Assembly (NCBI GenBank): GCA_037074705.1
Contig: CM073596.1
Location: 20,480,501-20,544,500 of the forward strand
Direction of reading: 5' to 3'
Source: Zhengitettix transpicula
Lineage: Eukaryota > Arthropoda > Insecta > Orthoptera > Tetrigidae
DNA: 64,000 nt
In this document: positions 23,590 to 35,709 of the stretch, piece by piece
Layout of the letters: every line of letters begins with the position of its first letter
Numbering within the stretch: the stretch's first letter is position 1
The notes under the pieces: generated by a model
Database searches by the model: none
What the model saw: only the letters and a program-made list of their open reading frames with translations
Told to the model about the DNA's origin: nothing
Position numbers and translations under genes: made by a program

Positions 23590-24260
23590 CCGAAAATGTG
23601 TTCAGAGCTTTAAATTCGAAACATTTAAATCTAGCGTTCCATAACAAGGGCGGCTAGCTATCACACACAGCCAATGAGAGAGCAGTAACCCCCCAGCGTC
23701 AATACCCACCCCTACACCCATCCCAGGGTTCGCACCAGTTTTGTGTGACCCTGGGATATTTACTGTTGCAACAACGATAAGCTTCCATCTCATTACTGTT
23801 GTTGCAGTTGGCAAGACTGCGCGTAATCCCCGCAGGATCAGGCCAACTGCACGCGTGGTAAAATGCACTTCCCACCCCCTCCCCTCTCGCCAACAAAACT
23901 AACCCCAACACATATCACTGCTATAATGGTAGAGGGAAATATATTTCGCCGACTAAATCTTTACATCGGACAAGTCGCAGATTGAAATTATAATTCGCGT
24001 ACGACGGAAGCGCACCTGACAATACCGTTTAAAAAGTGGCGACAGTGTTGGTTTTTTTTTTTCGTGGGGATAAAATACAATTTGATACTAATTCCCAGCA
24101 GGTCCAGTGAAAATCCGCAATGAAGTGTAAGCTTCGTAATGCCTACAGATGTCCAGATTAGCTAATACTGCCCCGCTGATGTGAAGCCGCGCAATACACT
24201 AATTAAGCGCGCATTCGCCAACATTGAAGTCAACTCCCGAACACCAAACTTAATTCTATA
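23590..24260. promoter_or_regulatory. GC-rich island, possible regulatory block
   Basis: High-complexity sequence with taatcc at 23824-23829 and an imperfect palindrome of ccctgggatatt / accctacacccatcccagg type near 23710-23760. Frames of 88 and 70 codons overlap and look non-coding. Confidence 0.25.
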
Positions 24261-25694
24261 GAAAGAGAAATTCTCTTTTTTTTATGTTTTATAAATGGCT
24301 GATAAAATCCCGGCATTCAATCCCGGTATTATCACGTGCCTTTCGGATAAATTTAAAAGTATATTCAGTGCTAAATGTTGAAACACACAAATATTCACAC
24401 ACGCGGGACGTGAATCAGGTAAAAGAAACGTGCGAGTTTAAAAACTGACAGTCGACTTGACATTAAAATATTAACTATTTAGCATAATTAGACTTAAATA
24501 AAACATTGAATCTATTATCAGATTTTTTATAAAGAAATTTTGACAACTCCAATATTACAAAATAATATATTAAAATATATATGAGCTATATTTAAAAAAC
24601 TTTACTTACTGATTGAAATTTGTTTTTTATTTTTAAAAAATCTTCTGTGGAAAATGTCAGTTAGGTTCTGACAGAGAATACGTAATATTCTGTTCACCAA
24701 TCTATAAACTTAATTTTATTTCTACGAAAATTTCTATGAAAATGAAAATACACATTTATTTGAATATTTGATCCAATAAATCCAGAGAGAAAAATAAGGT
24801 TATAAAAATAAATATGGCTACTTTCCTCGGCTAAAATAAAATTAACCATTGACAAGAAGATGCTTGTGAAAAAGTGAAGGTTTATCGATTTTTGTCTTTA
24901 ATAACTGCTCTACCCTGAACCAGTCTGTCTTCAGACAACCACACTCGTTAATCCAACATTACTAATTAATATGCTGTCTGTGATCACTACTGTACAGTTC
25001 ATTGCTAACATAAATACTCTTGTATATGACAGTAATTTGGCTCCCCTTATTGTTAGTGTGCTCATTAGTACTAATATTCCTCGGTGTCGAAACTTTGGAA
25101 GAACCATGAGCCCATTTAGGTGTAAACATTTTTTCTAAAATACCGGGTTTCTATTCTTTTAAGGCATTCAAAATATCATCATTTCACATCCACACATTAT
25201 TTTCACAACTGTGATTAAAATTAATTATATATTTATCCTAGTACGATTAATACCTGTGAATGTGTCAGTATAATTATTGTACCAATGAACAAATCAACTG
25301 GCCAATATGTAACAAAGAAATTAATAAAATGAAAATAACAGAGTTATGCTTCTTTCCATGTAACCTCCTCAGGTGCACAAGTATAAAATAACATAATAGA
25401 TACTGTGGAGTTTCCAAGAAAAGGAACGACACGATGCGTTATTTTTATTTTATTAAATTGTATCTGACATGATGGCTGGTTTATTGATTGATTCAGTTGA
25501 TTGCGGATAAATAAAACTATAATCGTTGTAGTGTAGAGGATGACGGAGGGACATAAACAATAAAATAATAATCCAATTAAAATTACTTGGGATGCTAGAT
25601 TATTGCCTTTCACAGTTTCCATTTTTTTATTTTACTTTCGTCATTTTTCTTTCATTCACAAATCAATTGAATGCATCTTTTAGCAATTTATTAT

Positions 25695-25731
<37 letters not shown>

Positions 25732-25901
25732 TTACTCAATTATTCGTTTAGCGAAATGTGCTTTTGTACGTTAATATTATAACTATTTTAGAAAAAACAA
25801 TTAAAATGGTTGAAGAAATACATGATTTATTAAATTATGTTCACGGTAAAAAACTAACACGGTTTTTAATTGTTTTAGAAAAAGTTTCGTGATGAATTGA
25901 A

Positions 25902-25939
<38 letters not shown>

Positions 25940-26667
25940 GAAAGAAATGAAACAGATCACGTGGCTTTAATTTGAAATAATTACTTGAAATAACGGACTA
26001 CGTGTAGAAAGGATTAAGATAAGGATTGTACATTAATTAATATCTATGTACAATATTTTTTATTGCCGCAAAGGTCTTCATGAATAAAAAAAAACTTCTA
26101 TGAAAATATATTAGTTCCGAAGTAAATTCCTAACCTTCGTAAATTTTAAGATGAATCTTATAATAACAATAATAATAGAATAGAATAATATTAATTATTT
26201 CAATGCAAAATCACATATTAAACTAAGTTACAAACTTAATGTTCAATGAAATAAATTGAAACACAAAAACCCCATATAATTCTGCCTAGATTTCATACTA
26301 TTTACAAGCAAAAAAGGATTTAAACGAACAACTAACATAATAAAATCTGCTATTCACTATTATTTATCCCGCTTTCAAATTAATTCCATACATAATAAAT
26401 GGAATATTGATTTTCTAAGTATTACTGAGATATAAAACAATGATTTTGTGATTAAATATAATTTACCCCAATTTTTTATCAGTGAGAAATTTTAAAAAAC
26501 TTTAATCAGTCATGAAGAATTAGATTTTTTATTTAAATTGCTGACTTATTAAAAATATTGATGTAAATTATAAAATTTAATAATTTAACAATCATCAGTC
26601 TGATATAAAATTTTTACTCTTGAAGAATCTTGATTAAATTTTTTCCACGAGAGGATGTTTAAATAAC
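24261..26667. other. AT-rich intron with two TA microsatellites
   Basis: (TA)n at 25699-25729 and 25903-25935. Small frames near them are translations of the repeat. Otherwise AT-rich and featureless. Confidence 0.5.
25699..25729. repeat. (TA)n microsatellite
   Basis: Uninterrupted AT/TA dinucleotides. A second tract lies 175 bases on, at 25903-25935. Confidence 0.9.
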
Positions 26668-26679
26668 ATAGTTGAATAA

Positions 26680-26874
26680 ATGAAGTCTCAGAGTAAACAA
26701 TTGTATTGACGACGTTTCGCTGACGTTCACTGTCATCGTATTAAAGCAATAGATTATTTCTAGAAGACGATGGCAGTGAACGTCATCGAAACGTCGCGAA
26801 TACAATTGTTGACTCGGTTAGAAACCCGAAGACTTTATTCATTCTCTACCCCGAGAAAGTCTACATTTTTTATT
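26680..26874. mobile_element. 195-bp foldback element with 12-bp target duplication
   Basis: The left arm (caattgtattgacgacg, then tttcgctgacgttcac, tgtcatcgt) is the reverse complement of the right arm (acgatggcagtgaacg, tcatcgaaacgtcgcg, aatacaattgttg). Outer arms also pair (atgaagtct with agactttattcat). Each arm reads GAAACGTC outward after a short stem. Direct repeats atagttgaataa at 26668-26679 and 26875-26886 are identical. No coding capacity. Confidence 0.85.
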
Positions 26875-26886
26875 ATAGTTGAATAA

Positions 26887-28599
26887 CTTATATGAAGTCT
26901 CTTCGTGTCACAATTTATTGATCCTATTCAACTTATATTAAGTTTTTCCTTTTTCACATTTATTAACTCTGTAACCGTCCCAATATTGAAACGTAATTTA
27001 AAATTAAAAAAATATTCCTACTCGTGAAAGTTCTTAAAAATTGTAAGACTCAATTAAATTCGAAGCTCATTAGCCCAGAGGGAAACAGAATAATATAGTT
27101 TCAATCGAATATAGGACACATTTTAAAAATATATATTGCACGATCTTCTATGGGTAAATTTGAGAAGAAAATATTGGTCCGATAGCTCGTGAGGAAAGTC
27201 CAGTTAGAATCAATAGTAAGGAATAACGCTGCAGCCAGGGTAGAAGATAGCGGAGTTGTTTCTCTTGTGATACATATATTCACACGTAGGGAAAATCAAG
27301 GGAAGTCGTTGGTAGGGCTCGTGTTGCTGAGGCGCTGCCGAGGCTGCAGATCAATACCGTGGTCCAACCAACAGCGGACGCCCTCCTTCATTCGGCATAA
27401 GGACTCAGTATCTCCTCACCACAATCATTATATTCCTATACACACCTAGTTAATTTCATACCTCAAGAAAAAATGAATCAGTTATATTAGGCACAAAGTT
27501 TTCTTCTTTCGTAGAATAAATTAATACTACAAAGGGAACATTTTAAACAAGTCATCAAATTTTGTTTGAGAATGTGGCATCGCTCACAAAGTGTATACTA
27601 ACCTAAGTTTCTATACATCTCAGATTCACTACTTTTTCTTCCAAATTTTCACATTTCAACTCCACGAATTTCCTCAAACGTCAATTATTTCCTTTATCAC
27701 TTTTATAAACCTACCGTCATATTTTGCTCTTATCAGAGATTGTATTACGAGTTATATATCAATCTACCTACTCACTTCCTTTAACTACACGTTAATGTGA
27801 AATATGTCCCAATCTTTACTCTGTTTATTGTTCAAAAGTTTCAGTTTGTCAGTAACGGTAATCTTTAAATATTCTCAAATTACTTACGTAAGCGTTTCTT
27901 TAAATTTGGCTTTACAAAATCTAAAAACTTATCAAAATTATTTACAATAACAATGATGCTCTGCAAATTCATTCTCATTACGAGCTGTTTCCTTTAATTT
28001 TAGTTTTAACATTTTAATTAATTTTTTCAAAATAGATTTTGAAAATTTACTGGGAAAGTCCAACAGAATGGTTTATATAGTTTATTACTAATTATACTTT
28101 TTTATTGACGTAGATCCACGATTCACTCGACAAGTGTCGAAAAAAATCTTAAAAAATTTGGTCCTCACAGATCAAAAACCTAGAGGTAATATTCCAGATA
28201 AATTGTAGTCATTTTTGGGGTATTGACACAGAACGATTTTATGTAATTTTGTAGATGTGAAAAATTTACTAATTCCATTTATTCTTATTTTAGTAGTTAC
28301 TGCGACGTATTGAAATAATAAAAACAATGGTTTTAGCAATTTTACAACACAAACAAGTCACCGTGTATGTTAAGAGGGATTATAATTTCATATATGTACA
28401 CTAAATTATACATGTAATTCCTATAAATAATAGTATCATCTTACGACGAGACTGTAATTCTGTCCGAGTAAAATATTTATTGATACACGGTTTTTGTCGA
28501 ATGGAATGAAAAATCTATTAACAGCGAAATTAAATTTGACTGCAGATGAATTTGTGCCAAAGCGAACATATTTTCCTGTCGGTAAAGTCGACTTCTAAC
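26887..28599. other. AT-rich intron with a small GC-richer patch
   Basis: 27190-27440 is better composed (gaggcgctgccgaggctgc) with an 86-codon frame I cannot assign. The rest is AT-rich. Confidence 0.45.
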
Positions 28600-29230
28600 T
28601 GGACTATTGCTTAAGAAACTGATGTGGTCAAGTCCGTGCAGAAGAAACTTGTGGCTGAATAATGTTTGTAATGCCTAGCAGGTAACGCTACTCGCTTCCC
28701 ATTCAAAGGAAGACGCACGCGTGCATGCATGCATGCATGTTGGGCCCCCTAATGACGACCCCCCCCCCCCTTATTTATATGCCGGTTATGGACTGGGCCG
28801 ACTGGCCTCCAGTAACGACTCTCTCCATCCCCGCCGCACGTGAGCCAAATCCCTGTAAATTAGTTTCGGCCGAACGTGTGTCGACGCCAAGACAGTGTAT
28901 TTGTCTTGTAATAACTCCGCAGGCCATTCATCAATAAAAACTGCCCACCCCCACCTCCCCTGGCCATTGTTGCGGGCGCTGTGATTTATGTGCTGGTCGG
29001 CGCGATGGTGATGAGCCGCCGCGATATTGGCGGACCCCGACGGCGAAGGACAATAACGCCGACAACCCCTCCGCACCCAATAACGCGACCCAATACCAAT
29101 GCTAAACAGCTGGAAGAACCGGGAAGAAAACCCAGCAGCGACAATGGTCGGTTCTGAACCACCTGCTTGACTTTCAACTCCTTCTTGACCTCTTTTTACA
29201 GAGAATTTATTTCTTCCCACAATACAATTC
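28600..29230. promoter_or_regulatory. Candidate intronic cis-regulatory block
   Basis: GC-richer block including a (GCAT)n run (28721-28740), a run of ten C near 28761, ccatttatta-like and caataaaa sites, and a long CG-dense segment (28960-29100). Overlapping frames on both strands (up to 154 codons) look like composition effects. Confidence 0.3.
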
Positions 29231-29646
29231 CACTTATGGCTCATCTTCATCTGTATTTGAGACTTAATGATGAACTGATTAGATTAACTCAACGAAAAGG
29301 CCGAGTAAGCTATTTTAAAATATTACTAGTCCACCGGCGAAGTATTTTGGAAATGATAGCGATAATTATTATGAAGACTGACATTCTAGAAAGGAGGTCT
29401 ACAGCACCGTATGGCTCAAAACCAGTTTTGTGGTTCGTATAATGACCTGAGAGCTGTGTATTTTGTTTGGAGGCGGTTGTATGAATGTGTTCAGGATTAA
29501 AGATATACGATTGGGTCCCCAGAAAGATGCATCGAAAGATTACAAACCAGCCACGTGCAAATTATTAGTCAGTAGGGAAATTCTAGGTTATCCAGTATTC
29601 AGGTACACATAACGAATATAAATAACTAAAATGCGACCGGGACTCG

Positions 29647-29717
29647 TCCGGGATAGCTCAATGATTAGAGCGGCCGCGTACTTAGCAGAGGACCTGGGTT
29701 CGATCCATAGTCCGGGA
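29647..29717 (+). tRNA. tRNA-like sequence (tRNA pseudogene or SINE head)
   Basis: A 71-base cloverleaf can be drawn. Acceptor tccggga/tccggga pairs 6 of 7, D stem gctc/gagc is perfect, and the T arm with ggttcgatcc (B box) pairs 4 of 5 including one wobble. The A box (tagctcaatgattag) is good. The anticodon stem pairs only 3 of 5 and the loop gtactta would give anticodon ACT, which eukaryotic nuclear tRNA sets normally lack. A T-run follows within 15 bases. It is most likely a degraded tRNA copy or a SINE promoter, not a working tRNA gene. Confidence 0.55.
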
Positions 29718-31146
29718 GAGATTTTTTTTTATCCTAATCCATATTACTAATTTTTTTCGGGGATAAATGGTGTAGCATTTGAAACAAGGTGTTTCTGCAA
29801 TGGATTTCCATAAATTTTTATCATGCTGAAATCCCCTCTAACACATTTTCATCTTCAAGATCAAACAACCTACTCAAAAAAAAAAATCCAAAATATCATA
29901 GCAGTGATTAAATATATAATATGATAGCAATTTAAAAATTCGTTAATCGGTCTCACACACAATTCATTATTTCATATTAAAAAAATTAGTATGTCCCATC
30001 TCTTACCAATTAGATGAAATTTGATTATACCTAAAATAATTATTAATTTACAAGTCGTTCGTGATTTATTTTCTAATTATTTTACAAAGGGAATTAAATG
30101 ATTAACTTTACTGGGCTTTTATAATCTTAATTATGAAAGATTGGCAACATTCTCCCAACGTAATTCATTCGATTTTACATAAATGACACGAGGAAATGAT
30201 AAGAAATGATCTCGTAGCGCAAAGCTGCAGCAAATGAGTTTGAGATACGTTACCGGCGGATTATCGCAATCTACAGAATATGTACAGGTGTAAAAAAAAG
30301 TTCTGCCCAATCGTGTGATTGATGTATTGTAATTTATAAGAGTTGCGTATAAAGGTAAGGAAACAAAGTTATCACTTTTGATAAGAATTAGCGGTAAGAA
30401 AATGGAAGGCGTGACTCCAAGGTCAAAACATCGTAATCTCTATGCCGTTTCTAAGGAATTCCGTTTCATCACAGAAACGTCGCTGTCTGGGACCGTAAAA
30501 TATTTCTTGAATTTTATATAGATCGTAAAAGTTATATATATATCCTTCGCACAAATTGTTTGTTGTCAATTTCAGTAAACACTTAGAATTATATCATTTG
30601 CAGAAATGTCAAAATTTTTTATTGTTTATCTTTATATTTCTGAAATCACCCTATTGAGTTTCACATTTCTAACTCTCAGGCTCAATTTTTTATATCGTTG
30701 ATTACATTTTCAATGTTGTTATCGTAGTCGTTCATTAATGGAGTAAAGATTTAATTGAAATGCTAAATTAGGGATAGTAAAGTGGAACACCGGATTTTTA
30801 CTTCATAATGAAATTTAATAATAGTCTTGGAATACTTTATCAAACTATACAATATTACATCTACAAATCGTTAAAAATTTTGGTAGATACGTGAAAAGAA
30901 TAGAAAATTTTACACTTTGAAATTTTTAAGAAAATATACTTTAACATTATATGAACCGAGGACAATTTAGTCTCCTCCAGAAAGTTAAATTTTGCTCATA
31001 TCCTTAAATACATAATTACAGAGAGCTTTGAATAAACTGCACATCATAATAAATAAATAAATTAAAAAAGTCCTTAACAACTATAAAACTGATCATATAT
31101 ATTATTTCTCATAGGCAAAAACGAGATATTTTTCATTTTTTTAGGC
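29718..31146. other. AT-rich intron following the tRNA-like sequence
   Basis: If the tRNA-like block is a SINE head, its body would be in the first few hundred bases, but no second copy is present to prove it. A better-composed patch at 30180-30500 contains ggatta (30258-30263) and an isolated agaaacgtcg. Confidence 0.4.
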
Positions 31147-31432
31147 TGTCAACAGAACAGCAAAGCCTCCTCCCGCCATGGGAAGGGCGTGGGACAAGTA
31201 CCAAATGCCCGACCTACCTGATGCAGAATTTTTCTAGTGTTTTCCCTGCATCACTTTTAAGCGAATTGCCGGGTAGAATCCGTAAACCATAGCCCGGGGT
31301 CTAGTTAACCCTTGACTACCTTCCTATACCTTTCCGCATCCCCCCTTTCACTCCCTTTCCTATGCTATATGAGGGGAGTCGCCACTATGTGGATTACCCT
31401 ATACATAGCCTGTCTACACATTAATAAATAAC
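31147..31432 (+). mobile_element. Retroposon family R2, 5'-truncated copy
   Basis: Starts within the family (acagcaaagcctcctcc) and continues ggaagggcgtgggacaag, cccgacctacctgatgc, tagcccggggtctag, acccttgactaccttcc, ending near catagcctg. About 90% of bases by eye match the 56330-56590 part. No poly(A) remains. Confidence 0.85.
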
Positions 31433-33879
31433 AGACCTTTCTATGGTTCTATATATATATATCCATAGTTCTACTAATGTCTATTATTTTTCTCCATTAT
31501 TTTTCCTACTTAATACAACTTGGCTTAACAGAAAGATTAGCAGATAGAGAACAACACTTCGGTTAACTTCGTCAAACATTGGTCAACTTCGGTAAACCTG
31601 GCACGCCAAAGTGTATTCGCGTTATATTCCCTAGAAATAATTAATTCAATAACATCCAACAACAACTGACCCCTATTTTCTGATTTTTAATTCAATTCAG
31701 TTTTCATTCACACAACCTCTCGTCGCCATCAATGTTAACCAAAACATTTTCTACATGGATTAGTTCTAAATGTCCCCCAAAGGAAAACAAACATAGACTT
31801 CACAGCTCCTCCATTCATCCCTAAGCACAATTAACATTAAGATATATTTCATTTTGAACTACGTTAATAGAGATTTTGCTGTATAATGTTTTGATTGTGT
31901 ACATTCGCCAAGAACAATATTGTTGACGCGACTTTAAAACAACCCATGAAAAAATAGAACAGATTAAAAAATATAATTTGACAATTCAACAAACATAACT
32001 TAATTACAGATTTGATATTATGTAAATATAAAAAAAATTATCTATTCGCTAAATGGTTTTTCCCTAAACTGATAAATTTATCCAATCATTTATCTTTCTG
32101 ATGGGAAATAATAATATTGCACAATCTTTTATTTGATATATGATTAAAAGACGTGTTTATCTCTCGCTATAAAAGTCGTTTTTACTGAATAGAGTCATTC
32201 TTAAAAACCACTTTCAGGAAATGTCCTCAGTTTACTACTTTCTATAAACCGAATTGTTAACTTCGGTGTCCGCTAAGCAACCATAGAAGGTTCTTCAAGA
32301 TTTTTTCAGTTGATAATTATCAAAATTATTTCTTCACTATATCATTAACATAATTTAGAATATTTTTGTAACTTTTTCGTTTAAACTGTTTTATTTTATG
32401 TTACCTAAGTGATGTAAACGTAGAGGAAACGTTTTTTTCCGAAGTTCGCCGAACTTACTGTAAGACTAGTAACGCAGATACACACAAAGCTGACGTGTGA
32501 GTTATGTGGAGTTTAATTAGAGAATGAAGGAAGCGTGGGCCCACCACAGTGGATCAGCGCCCAGGGGGTCAAAACTTCCCCGCGGAGTTGTGAGCCAGTG
32601 CGCACCCCCAGGGTGTTTCCTTCCTTTCGACGATCGATAGATATCCGCGACACTACCATCGTCGGACAGATCGATTCCCCACGGAACAACAAACGACTAG
32701 AAGTCAGCTGCACGATTCTTAAACAACAGACCTTTTGATTTATCTGATTTATGGAGCATCTTCGTGATGAGGTTAAAAGCTAGGAAAATAATTCTTAACG
32801 GTAACAGTCGGCAAAAAAAATCCAATTTTGATAATCATAGAAAATGTTTCTCTCAGGGAAGTACGAGTAAAGCAACCAAGGAGTCTGTACATGGTATTTA
32901 ATTCTTCAAAATACATGCCTGATTCAGAGATTGTCGCTTCCATCAAACTTAAGAGGTTTTGAAGTCTAAGACATTACAGTCTATACATCGTCGATCTATA
33001 ATAATTGGTTCTATTAAGTAATGCATTATAATTAAACTTTCAGTAATATTCTCATTGACAAACTACCGTATTCCTCCCACCATAATCTTCATCCCAAATC
33101 CACTGAACAGATCTCTATAGAGAAACGAATAATACCGTGGGTGTTAAATTTTTATTTTTGTTTGATAGAATATCTATCAATTCATCATCACAGACTTCAA
33201 ATTTTTATCCGATAATATTTAGTAGACGGAAAATGGATAATCTTACTATTACATAAATTTCAATTACTGAAAGAAATGAAAGGAAATACAAATACAAAGC
33301 TTTGACGTTGGTGAACGATGAAAATAAATACAGATAGTTTAAAAACTGAACAGTAAAAGAAAAGAGTACTATATTGACAATTTTACATAGGAAATCTAAC
33401 TGTATCGAACACGTCCTGAGTTATTTTCTCATGACGCGATTGAGAATCTGGAACGAGAAGTGGTCGGCATATCGAAGACTGGAAGGAAATAGGAAACTGT
33501 AGATTTGATCGAATGTATCACTAAATTTTCATTGCAAGTTTTGAACCTGTCGGAATACAATTTTAATTACAATCTTTTTTAAATGTTTGTAGATCATTGA
33601 TTTTAAAGGAAAGGCTTAACGAAAAACTTTTATTACTTATTACTGTATTGATTGTGAATCGTGTACGGAAAATTAATAACAAATGTGAGGGTTTTTTATT
33701 TAAATTAAATATCTCATTTAAATAACGCATCTTTATCGAATGTCTATTTTAACATAACACTTCCGTCACATTGGAAATTGATATAGCCAATATATAAGAT
33801 TCTCATCTTCACATTTCCCCGATTCGAAGAAATAATTATCTAAATTAAGGATTATTTATAAAATTACCGCCCTAACTCT
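31433..33879. other. AT-rich intron, nothing firmly recognised
   Basis: A short GC-richer patch at 32460-32710 gives mirror-image frames of 66-67 codons on both strands, which look incidental. Confidence 0.45.
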
Positions 33880-34320
33880 GGTTGTCCCCGGTTGCGTTGG
33901 CGTGTCATTGTAATTGTTGAAGTAACTGTGGCCTGCGGCAAACATTAACGACGAGTCTGTTTGTAACGTTGAAATTGGCTACGACCGCAAAGTGATTGCG
34001 GGATCGAATGCAACAAGTAATAAGAAGAGCGTCCGGCTGAGATTGCGACCCTCCCTTAGCTGTAATGAAGCGGGCAGGGCCAACAAAGCTCGTTTCGCGA
34101 GGATTATAGTCATCGACGATGTGCTGCTGCTGGTGAAAGTCCCCTTCCGGCCCAATCAGGCGCCTCGTCCATCTTCATTGCGGCTACAATTAGCCGGTTG
34201 GCTGCCCTTGCTCCGCCGATAGCCGTTCGCTGCAAAGTTGCCTGCCTGCCTACGTCTAGAACCAATGGATTAGCAGCTCCCCGTGAAATTACTGCGAGCC
34301 CCGGATAAGTCTCGGCTTAC
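33880..34320. promoter_or_regulatory. Candidate intronic cis-regulatory block
   Basis: Non-repetitive, GC-richer stretch about 1.5 kb before the Pitx exon. It contains ggatta (34101-34106), caattag at about 34188, and repeated gcctgcctgcc-like bases. No coding pattern beyond a 76-codon frame without recognisable residues. Confidence 0.3.
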
Positions 34321-34865
34321 ACTTGTGAGTCACAGTCCTAAGTGGGCAAATATACATAACTATCAAAGTTTTAACAAAACCACTACAAACAGTTCGACTC
34401 TCAGTTATTAGTTTTCTTCTGTAAGGAAAATTTTATTTCTATATACGACGTTCAGCCACAACTAATATTATACCGAATTAATAAGCTGATCAGGCAACAC
34501 GTGGCCAATGTCGCATACCAATAAAAGTTGCTGTATGAATTTATCCAGCAGTTTAGTGCTGCTCGTCTCAGATAATCGACAACTCTAGATGAAAGCATGA
34601 TATATAGTATCGTTGTATGACAATGCAACTGGTCGGTGAAATGATCGCGGACTCTATTTACAGTTTATTGGATTGGTTTCCCCTCAAAAGAAAATATATC
34701 TACGAGACGATAATTTCATGTTTCTCGAGGAAACAATATCGCTGCTATTAAATCAGTTGTTTCTAAATGAATTTTACACCTAAAAAACTGATAATGTGAA
34801 TTCTTCATAAATATATCACATTCAAGTCTTAACCCAAAAGTAAACCACTATATTAATAAAAAAAG

Positions 34866-35082
34866 TATCTGAAAAAATTTACGTCGGATAGAAAATTAAT
34901 AATAAAAAAGATAACCAAATACAGACAAAATAAGTTGTGTCCCTCTAGACTCTTCTTCGAACCTGAAGAAAGGGACAAGGATACTAGAAACGTTGTGTGG
35001 TATTTATATTACCCTTTTTTGTCTGTATTCGTTAACTTTCATATTCGTTATTTACCATCAGACATAATTTTTTTTATTTTAA
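34866..35082 (+). mobile_element. Penelope family-1 foldback, copy F (about 217 bp)
   Basis: The left arm is gaaaaaatttacgtcgg, then ccaaatacagacaaaa, the degenerate reverse complement of the right end. It then joins ctctagactcttcttcg and CTGAAGA (34962-34968), with GAAACGTT at 34988-34995. The right arm ends in gtctgtattcgttaac, then catcagacataatt. Helix II is damaged (GGGA with TACT). No clear target duplication is visible. It lies about 630 bases before the Pitx acceptor. Confidence 0.75.
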
Positions 35083-35457
35083 TAGATTTATAATTACACA
35101 AAATATTAAAAACCATGTTTGGAGCAATAACAAAAGATTTTATGAGGACTGACAATTTATAATTGGAAGAAATTGATATTTTATATTAATTAAATTTAAT
35201 CTATTGTTTTCATATATGATTCATATATGAAAGAATTACCGTAATGTATATATCGTAGGGTGCATTCTAAATTGATAAACTACTTATTCGACTAAAATAA
35301 ATAATTCCAAATTAAACCCCGATATCAGATTAGGAATGTGAAATGAGTGCGTTTGCGACATCCGTTTATAATTTAATCGTACCTGTTCAAACAAAGGACG
35401 AGACTGATGGGTGAGTGATGATACGAAGGGTACAATCATACGCATGTGTAACTATTT

Positions 35458-35655
35458 TTACTCATTCTCATCAATATGTATGAGCCAACCGTATTCTGCA
35501 TAAGCTGTTGCGTCTGAACAGCCCTGCACACGAACATCGTTCCAAACTGCTCGAAATGATGGGTTAAAACCACTTCCGTCCTTCACTGACACGTCCTTGA
35601 TAATAAGGCGTAAGTGTGCTGATATCAGATCCATAAGTTCGTTAATTATTGGCAA
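35458..35655 (-). other. Unrecognised 65-codon open frame next to the Pitx acceptor
   Basis: Minus-strand frame starting MPIINELMDLISAHLRLII and continuing with a mixed, protein-like composition (VKDGSGFNPSFRAVWNDVRVQGC). I do not recognise a family. It sits in the last 250 bases of the presumed Pitx intron on the opposite strand. It could be an exon of a nested gene, an old transposon fragment or chance. A GTAAAA donor-like site lies near its 3' end. Confidence 0.2.
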
Positions 35656-35689
35656 TTATTTGGATAGTTTGATATATTTTTGACAACAG

Positions 35690-35709
35690 AATTTTATTTA
35701 TGTGGACAG
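35690..35709 (+). other. Splice acceptor of the Pitx terminal exon
   Basis: A T-rich tract (ttttatttatgtgg) ends in acag directly before GTC TGG TTC AAG (V47 W48 F49 K50). The reading frame continues open upstream for only about ten codons with no homeodomain-like residues, so the exon must begin here. Confidence 0.9.

Noticed and set aside
28721..28740. GCATGCAT run as a binding-site array
   Set aside because: It is a simple tetranucleotide repeat; no further evidence of function.
28786..29250. 154-codon minus frame
   Set aside because: Overlaps other frames on both strands in a GC-rich patch; no recognisable domain.
30465..30485. agaaacgtcg resembling the ribozyme block
   Set aside because: No CTGANGA or helix II strand before it on either strand.
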